Shown here: positions 5,540 to 9,387 of the stretch, in pieces
How positions within the stretch are numbered: the stretch's first letter is position 1
Layout: each line of letters starts with the position of its first letter
DNA from: Pontiellaceae bacterium
GTDB lineage: Bacteria; Verrucomicrobiota; Kiritimatiellia; Kiritimatiellales; Tichowtungiaceae
Assembly: GCA_025457785.1 (NCBI GenBank)
Contig: JALOTS010000061.1
Span: forward strand, 1 to 9,387
DNA: 9,387 bases
Direction of reading: 5' to 3'
The notes under the pieces: model-generated
The model's database searches: none
Seen by the model: only the letters and a program-made list of their open reading frames with translations
Told to the model about the DNA's origin: nothing
Program-made: the position numbers and the translations under genes

Positions 5540-6975
5540 TACACGAGTTCCATGTTTTTGGCAGCGGCAACTTCGTCGAGCCGTCCGACTGGCGTGGTGA
5601 CCGGCGCGGCGTGTACAGCATCCGGATCGGTTTTTGAGAGTTCAAAAATTTCTATCATATCCTTGCAGAACTGATCGAGTGTTTCGCGCGTTTCGGTTTC
5701 GGTCGGCTCAATCATGATGGCTTCCGGCACGTTGAGCGGGAAATAAATGGTCGGCGCGTGGTAGCCCCGGTCGAGCAGTGCCTTGGCGAGATCGAGCGTG
5801 TGCACTCCGTCGCCCAGCGTTTTTCCGCTGAAGACGCATTCGTGCATGCAGCGGCCTTTGGTGACCGCCGCGAAGTATGGGCGCAGTTTTTCCTGAACGT
5901 AGTTGGCGTTAAGCACAGCGCGGTCGCTGGTGGCGCGCAATCCGTCGCGTCCGAGCATCAGCAGGTAGGCATACGCGCGCACGAGGATGGCAAAGTTGCC
6001 GTAGAACGGCGCGATGTAACCGATGCTCTTGGGAAAATCGTAATCGAGCGTATAGGTGCCGTCTTTCGTTTTGGCAACACGGGAGATCGGCAGATAGGGC
6101 CGCAGCTTTGCGCAAACACCGACCGGACCGGTGCCCGGCCCGCCGCCGCCGTGCGGGGTCGAAAACGATTTATGCAGATTGAGATGGCAAAGGTCAAAAC
6201 CCAGCTCGCCCGGCTTGATGCGTCCCATGATGGCATTAAAGTTGGCGCCGTCGTAATACATCAGCCCGTCCACGGCATGAACCGCCTTGATAATCTCCTT
6301 CACCTTCGGATTAAACACGCCGAGCGTGCTGGGCAGCGTCAGCATAACTCCGGCGGTTTCGTTATTCAGTGCCGCCTTGAAAAGATCGATATCCATGTCA
6401 CCGCTGGCATCGGACGGAATCGTCACCACATCAAACCCGCCGAGTTTTGCGCTGGCCGGATTGGTTCCGTGCGCCGAGTCGGGAATGATGATATGCGTCT
6501 TATTGTTTTTGCGGTCGCGGTGATACGCCGCCATCATCATCACAGCGGTCAGTTCGCCATGCGAACCGGCCATCGGCTGGAGCGTGAACTCGGCCAGACC
6601 GGTGATTTCGGAAAGCATGCGTTCAAGCGAATAGAGGATTTGCAGCGACCCCTGCGTCAGCAGTCCGCCATGCCGAAGCTGCGGCCAGAGCGGATGGGTT
6701 TCGCACAGTTCGGGAAGCAATGCGGCGGCTTCGCAGGCACGCGGATTATGCTTCATCGTGCAGGAACCCAGCGGATAAAAATGGGTATCCACCGAATAAT
6801 TCCGGCGGGAGAGCCGGGTATAGTGACGCACCACTTCGCTCTCCGACACCTCCGGCAGTTCGGCCGGAGCCGCGCGCAGCAGGTTGGAGGGAATAATATC
6901 CCGCTCCGAAATCCGGTCCTCCGGGATGCGCACCCCGCCCCGCCCCTTTGAACTCAATTCATAAATCAGTTTCAT
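5530..6975 (-). CDS. gcvPB: Glycine dehydrogenase (decarboxylating) subunit 2, P-protein beta chain
   Basis: PLP-binding half of the two-chain glycine decarboxylase. With GcvPA it decarboxylates glycine and passes the aminomethyl group to the lipoyl arm of GcvH, in the glycine cleavage system. The 481-aa length suits GcvPB, not the ~950-aa single-chain enzyme. Visible marks are the N-terminal LSRRNYSVDTHFYPLGSCTM (55-74), SAHGTNPASA (167-176), the PLP lysine K269 in LNLHKSFSTPHGGGGPG, and GYHAPTIYFPL near the C-terminus. The ATG at 6975 has GGAG 8 nt upstream, supplied by a heptamer array. gcvT, gcvH and gcvPA are not next to it: the upstream neighbour is mazG, so partners must be elsewhere. 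The stop codon lies in an octamer array. Confidence 0.95.
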   Translation of the reverse strand: MKLIYELSSKGRGGVRIPEDRISERDIIPSNLLRAAPAELPEVSESEVVRHYTRLSRRNYSVDTHFYPLGSCTMKHNPRACEAAALLPELCETHPLWPQLRHGGLLTQGSLQILYSLERMLSEITGLAEFTLQPMAGSHGELTAVMMMAAYHRDRKNNKTHIIIPDSAHGTNPASAKLGGFDVVTIPSDASGDMDIDLFKAALNNETAGVMLTLPSTLGVFNPKVKEIIKAVHAVDGLMYYDGANFNAIMGRIKPGELGFDLCHLNLHKSFSTPHGGGGPGTGPVGVCAKLRPYLPISRVAKTKDGTYTLDYDFPKSIGYIAPFYGNFAILVRAYAYLLMLGRDGLRATSDRAVLNANYVQEKLRPYFAAVTKGRCMHECVFSGKTLGDGVHTLDLAKALLDRGYHAPTIYFPLNVPEAIMIEPTETETRETLDQFCKDMIEIFELSKTDPDAVHAAPVTTPVGRLDEVAAAKNMELVYME

Positions 6976-6979
6976 AAGT

Positions 6980-7021
6980 TATACTCCGTATTTCGTACTG
7001 CGTATTCCGTACTGCGTATTT
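6980..7021. repeat. Heptamer array directly before gcvPB
   Basis: Five 7-bp units fitting CGTAYTB run from 6987 to 7021, alternating CGTATTY and CGTACTG; a sixth, degraded unit (TATACTC) occupies 6980-6986. The array ends 4 nt before the gcvPB start. On the minus strand the unit next to the gene contains GGAG (6984-6987), the Shine-Dalgarno sequence of gcvPB. Confidence 0.7.
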
Positions 7022-7066
7022 CTCAACCGCCAATTTACGCGAATGTACACAAATTCAAACTCCTAT

Positions 7067-7084
7067 TTTCCAAAGTTTGGAAAC
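7067..7084. repeat. 18-bp palindromic element, copy 1
   Basis: TTTCCAAAGTTTGGAAAC is an 8-bp perfect inverted repeat around a single G (7067-7083). It differs at 2 of 18 positions from the copy at 7315-7332 inside mazG and at 5 from that at 8064-8081. It lies in the mazG-gcvPB spacer without a T-tract, so it is more like a protein-binding site or mobile repeat than a terminator. Confidence 0.5.
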
Positions 7085-7109
7085 ATTAATCCCAAGGAGC
7101 GAAGCCGCC

Positions 7110-7139
7110 TGCCTGTGCGTGTACGCACGCAGACAGGCA
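7110..7139. repeat. REP-like GC-rich hairpin
   Basis: The arms TGCCTGTGCGTG (7110-7121) and CACGCAGACAGGCA (7126-7139) pair with one 2-nt bulge around a TACG loop; an alternative core GTGCGT-GT-ACGCAC also folds. It is the strongest hairpin of the mazG-gcvPB spacer and has no T-tract. The flanking bases resemble a hairpin repeat I recall from several environmental genomes. Other full copies are not in this window. Confidence 0.5.
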
Positions 7140-7216
7140 ACCAAAGTCTAAGTGCTGAGGGATGACCTGCGGAAGCTCATCGACATGGCCCCCGCCGAGC
7201 CGCCTTGTTATTTGTT

Positions 7217-8008
7217 TCACTCCCCCCTCTCCCCGGCCTTTACCGCAACCCAAACCGCCTCCAGCTCAGCCACTGAACACGCTTCCGGCTCACGGCCTTC
7301 GGCGTGAAGCCGGTTTTCCAAACTCTGGAAACGGCGCATGAATTTGGCAATGTTTTCATTGAGAACCTCTTCCGGCTCGTGACCGAGATAGCGGCTGAGA
7401 TTAACCACCGAAAACATCAGATCGCCCAGCTCTTCACGAATCGCGGCGGCATCTTTCCGGGTCAGCGCCTCTTTAACTTCCGCCAGTTCCTCATCCAGCT
7501 TATCCACCACGCCGCCGATTTCCTCCCACTCAAACCCGGCACGGGCGACACGCTTTTGAACCAGATTCGCTTTGGCCAGCGCCGGCAAATGGCGGGGAAT
7601 GCCCGCCACCAGCGAACGCGGGTTTTCAACTTTTTTTTCCGTTTTTTTAATTTTCTCCCAATTGCGGAGAACCTCACCGGAGGTGTTCGCCTTCACCGCC
7701 CCGAACACATGCGGATGACGCCGGACCAGTTTATCGGCAATGCCGTTCACCACATCGTCAAAATTAAACGCGGCTTCCTCTGCGCAGATTTGCGCCTGAA
7801 AAACCACCTGAAGAAGAAGATCGCCCAGTTCGCCGCACAATTCAGTCCGGTCCCCCCCCTCGATGGCATCAATCACTTCATAGGTTTCTTCAATCAAGCT
7901 GGATTTCAGCGAATCCAGCGTTTGTTCCCTGTCCCAGGGACATCCTCCGGGGCCGCGCAGTTTGCGCATAATTTCAAGCAGTCTCTCTATAGGTGTTTCA
8001 TTTTTCAC
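7217..8008 (-). CDS. mazG: Nucleoside triphosphate pyrophosphohydrolase MazG
   Basis: Cytoplasmic enzyme that hydrolyses (d)NTPs to the monophosphate and pyrophosphate, cleaning damaged nucleotides and affecting the stringent response. The 263-aa length fits the two-domain E. coli-type protein. Domain 1 has GGCPWDREQT (21-30), E40-E41-x2-E44 and E60-x2-D63 (EETYEV...GELGDLL). Domain 2 repeats them as E173-E174-x2-E177 and E193-x2-D196 (DEELAEV...EELGDLM). The start is GTG at 8008: a TGA lies four codons upstream and residues 7-18 (IERLLEIMRKLR) align with the E. coli N-terminus. No good Shine-Dalgarno is visible; AGGAAG is about 16 nt away. gcvPB follows after 208 nt of transcript-strand spacer plus its heptamer array. 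Divergent from the secreted protein gene. Confidence 0.94.
   Translation of the reverse strand: MKNETPIERLLEIMRKLRGPGGCPWDREQTLDSLKSSLIEETYEVIDAIEGGDRTELCGELGDLLLQVVFQAQICAEEAAFNFDDVVNGIADKLVRRHPHVFGAVKANTSGEVLRNWEKIKKTEKKVENPRSLVAGIPRHLPALAKANLVQKRVARAGFEWEEIGGVVDKLDEELAEVKEALTRKDAAAIREELGDLMFSVVNLSRYLGHEPEEVLNENIAKFMRRFQSLENRLHAEGREPEACSVAELEAVWVAVKAGERGE
7315..7332. repeat. 18-bp palindromic element, copy 2 (inside mazG)
   Basis: TTTCCAAACTCTGGAAAC fits the element consensus TTTCCRAANNYTGGAAAC, yet codes for the RFQSLEN stretch of MazG, which fits the family's C-terminal region. The match may therefore be chance; it is recorded for its similarity to the two spacer copies. Confidence 0.3.
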
Positions 8009-8062
8009 TGTGTACTGTCATCCACTTCCTGTTTGGCTGGTCGCGGCTTTTCCCCGCCGGAC

Positions 8063-8096
8063 GTTTCCGAACGCTGGAAACTCTGCCTCTTTTTTT
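8063..8096. repeat. 18-bp palindromic element, copy 3, with T-tract
   Basis: GTTTCC (8063-8068) and GGAAAC (8076-8081) form a 6-bp stem around a 7-nt loop, followed on the plus strand at 8 nt by T7 (8090-8096). It looks like a terminator for rightward transcription, but no rightward gene lies before it: mazG runs the other way and starts at 8008. It may instead act in the mazG leader or as a binding site. Confidence 0.45.
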
Positions 8097-8143
8097 CGGA
8101 AGCGCAAATCCCTAAATCCCGTTTTTTTAAGTATAAATTCAGC

Positions 8144-8172
8144 TTGACGGGACGGGGAAAACCGCGTAAACG
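8144..8172 (+). promoter_or_regulatory. Possible promoter of the secreted PASTA-domain protein
   Basis: TTGACG (8144-8149) is 17 bp from TAAACG (8167-8172). The -35 is good and the spacing ideal, but the -10 is poor. TAAAAT at 8180-8185 is a better -10 without a matching -35. The leader would be about 100 nt. Confidence 0.25.
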
Positions 8173-8230
8173 TTTTTCCTAAAATTACTGGAAGCAAAGA
8201 AGAGAGAGTTGTCGGGAAGGTATCAGGCAG

Positions 8231-8255
8231 CCCGTGATCAAAGGTCATGCACGGG
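8231..8255 (+). other. 5' leader hairpin of the secreted protein gene
   Basis: CCCGTG (8231-8236) pairs perfectly with CACGGG (8250-8255) around a 13-nt loop, 12 nt upstream of the Shine-Dalgarno sequence. It could stabilise the messenger or tune translation. No riboswitch family is recognised. Confidence 0.35.
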
Positions 8256-8267
8256 AAACAAGAAAAA

Positions 8268-8273
8268 AAGGAG
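8268..8273 (+). promoter_or_regulatory. Ribosome binding site of the secreted protein gene
   Basis: AAGGAG, 9 nt before the ATG at 8283, a near-full Shine-Dalgarno sequence that fixes the start. Confidence 0.8.
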
Positions 8274-8282
8274 AACATAAGA

Positions 8283-9387
8283 ATGAAAAAATGGCAGAAA
8301 GTATGGACGGTTTTGACTGTATGCGGGCTCGCCGCCGGGGTCTCTTTAGGGGCTACAATCCGGTATAGATCAAGCGGCGATTGGACTCTGGTGTCCATTG
8401 GCGGTGTGGGTTCCGGATGGCAGGAGGTTTATCCCACGACAAGCGATATCGGCCGTGGAAACTGGGGCAATAATCTGGTCACCTTGACGACGACCGAAAG
8501 CATCGGCGCCATTCAGTGGGGTGTGGACGAAGCGTCACGGCTGGTCATTTCAGGCACAGGAAATTTGACGACCGGTTTCACTAATTCGTGCGGTATGGGC
8601 TATGGCGGCGGCTATAATGCCGCGGATTCTTCTAAAATCACGATTGAGTCCGGCGGGGTTCTGACCGTTAATACAAATTGGAATATGGGATGGACCGACG
8701 CAGGGATTGGCGGATTGGCTGCCGTGGAGATTCAAGCAGGCGGCACCATGACCGTTACCGGAGAATATATACAAAATTCAACAAAAGTCGTTGGCTCCAC
8801 CAAAGTTTCCGGAACATTAAATGTCGGAAGCCTTACCTTGGGCAACGCAAGGATATTGAATATCGACGGATCCGGGAAACTTGTGATCGCCAGAGATGCA
8901 ACCGTTCAGGTTGAGCAATATATTGCGGCCGGAACTCTTTTGGGCAACAGCTCGGTCAGTAATGTGCTCGTTGCGGTGACAACGAACGAAATCACCGGTG
9001 TGACGAACACCACCGTCACGGCCAAATTGCCGGCAGTACCTGACTACGTAGGACTTTATATCGATGTAGCGACAGCCAAAGTTGTTGCAGACGGATTTAC
9101 GGTCGGCACAGTGAGCTCCTCTTATCTGAGAGGCATTGATTCCGGCAACGTTCTGTCACAGAATCCATTAGCCGGAAACATTTCGACACCCCCGGGATCT
9201 CCCATTGACCTGACCCATCAGGAAATCGCACCGGAAACCATCCAGAACAACGATTGGACCGGGGGAGAAGGCGCTCTCTGGAACGCCTCCGAAAACTGGT
9301 CGCTGGGTGATGCTCCCCTCCGTGAAACGCAGCACTATTACGTCCGTGTCTATCAGTCTCCCGAATGTGTGCTGGACACTGTTGCCA
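8283..9387 (+). CDS. Secreted beta-repeat protein with a PASTA domain (3' end outside window)
   Basis: The first 368 codons are open with no stop. Residues 1-24 form a signal peptide (MKKWQK, hydrophobic core, cleavage probably after SLGA). Residues ~25-130 and ~140-215 are Gly/Thr/Ser-rich short beta-strands (LVISGTGNLTT, ITIESGGVLTVN, VEIQAGGTMTVTG, GTLNVGSLTLG), as in right-handed beta-helix or autotransporter-like passengers. Residues ~250-312 match a PASTA domain: VPDYVGL, then GFTVGTV, SGNVLSQNPLAG and PGSPIDLTH. At 324 a new W-rich module begins (NDWTGGEGALWNASENWS), echoing SGDWTLVS at 31-38, so the architecture probably repeats downstream. The likely location is the cell surface or outside; a C-terminal sorting signal cannot be seen. 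I do not recognise a named gene and no enzymatic motif is present. An adhesin-like or carbohydrate-contacting role is possible but unproved. Confidence 0.85.
   Translation, partial: MKKWQKVWTVLTVCGLAAGVSLGATIRYRSSGDWTLVSIGGVGSGWQEVYPTTSDIGRGNWGNNLVTLTTTESIGAIQWGVDEASRLVISGTGNLTTGFTNSCGMGYGGGYNAADSSKITIESGGVLTVNTNWNMGWTDAGIGGLAAVEIQAGGTMTVTGEYIQNSTKVVGSTKVSGTLNVGSLTLGNARILNIDGSGKLVIARDATVQVEQYIAAGTLLGNSSVSNVLVAVTTNEITGVTNTTVTAKLPAVPDYVGLYIDVATAKVVADGFTVGTVSSSYLRGIDSGNVLSQNPLAGNISTPPGSPIDLTHQEIAPETIQNNDWTGGEGALWNASENWSLGDAPLRETQHYYVRVYQSPECVLDTVA

Noticed and set aside
5758..6951. Open frame of 397 codons on the plus strand across gcvPB
   Set aside because: Antisense shadow of a well-supported gcvPB; Arg/His-rich translation without recognisable domains.
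1771..7021. Short repeats considered as CRISPR arrays
   Set aside because: Units of 7, 8 and 10 bp with no 25-40 bp repeats or unique spacers, and no cas genes nearby.
7304..8182. Open frame of 292 codons on the plus strand across mazG
   Set aside because: Antisense to mazG and its leader; Phe-rich translation from runs of T, with no supported start.
8678..8914. 78-codon plus-strand frame in the secreted protein gene
   Set aside because: Alternative frame inside a continuous, well-started coding region; Arg-rich translation without motif.

Overview
The window looks like chromosomal DNA from an anaerobic, moderately GC-rich bacterium. The best guess is a relative of Kiritimatiellota, Lentisphaerae or Verrucomicrobia (PVC group). 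That rests on an anaerobe-type (class I) hybrid cluster protein, a split glycine decarboxylase (GcvPB), a large secreted beta-repeat protein of the kind common in that group, and repeat-rich spacers. Placement is inference only; there is no rRNA or other phylogenetic marker here.

Layout. (1) 57-3558 is a divergent stress module. hcp is read leftward. A COG0701/SO_0444-type metal-efflux permease and a Crp/Fnr-family regulator are read rightward, overlapping by 11 nt. Between the two arms lies an FNR-like palindrome (TTGAT-N4-GTCAA, 1744-1757). Its centre is 41.5 bp upstream of the transcription start implied by a CATAAT -10 box for hcp. The regulator carries the E-x-x-S-R recognition helix expected for TTGA half-sites, so it probably controls hcp. 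(2) A hairpin plus T-tracts (3570-3618) closes the rightward operon. (3) 3720-8008 is a leftward run of housekeeping genes: mazG, gcvPB, a small Dabb-domain protein, nadD and rsfS. nadD and rsfS overlap by 8 nt and are probably co-translated. The others are separated by 74-361 nt spacers. (4) From 8283 rightward, divergent from mazG, runs a secreted beta-rich protein with a PASTA domain. It is cut by the window end.

The least ordinary signal is in the spacers. Three contain arrays with an exact 8-bp period (ATTCC/ACTCC followed by 3 variable bases). Two contain alternating heptamers that end 4-5 nt before a start codon and appear to supply its Shine-Dalgarno sequence. One has a 10-bp period. 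There is also an 18-bp palindrome (consensus TTTCCRAANNYTGGAAAC) in three copies within about 1 kb, and a strong REP-like hairpin. I saw no tRNA, rRNA, CRISPR array, intact insertion sequence or complete new multi-gene defence system.
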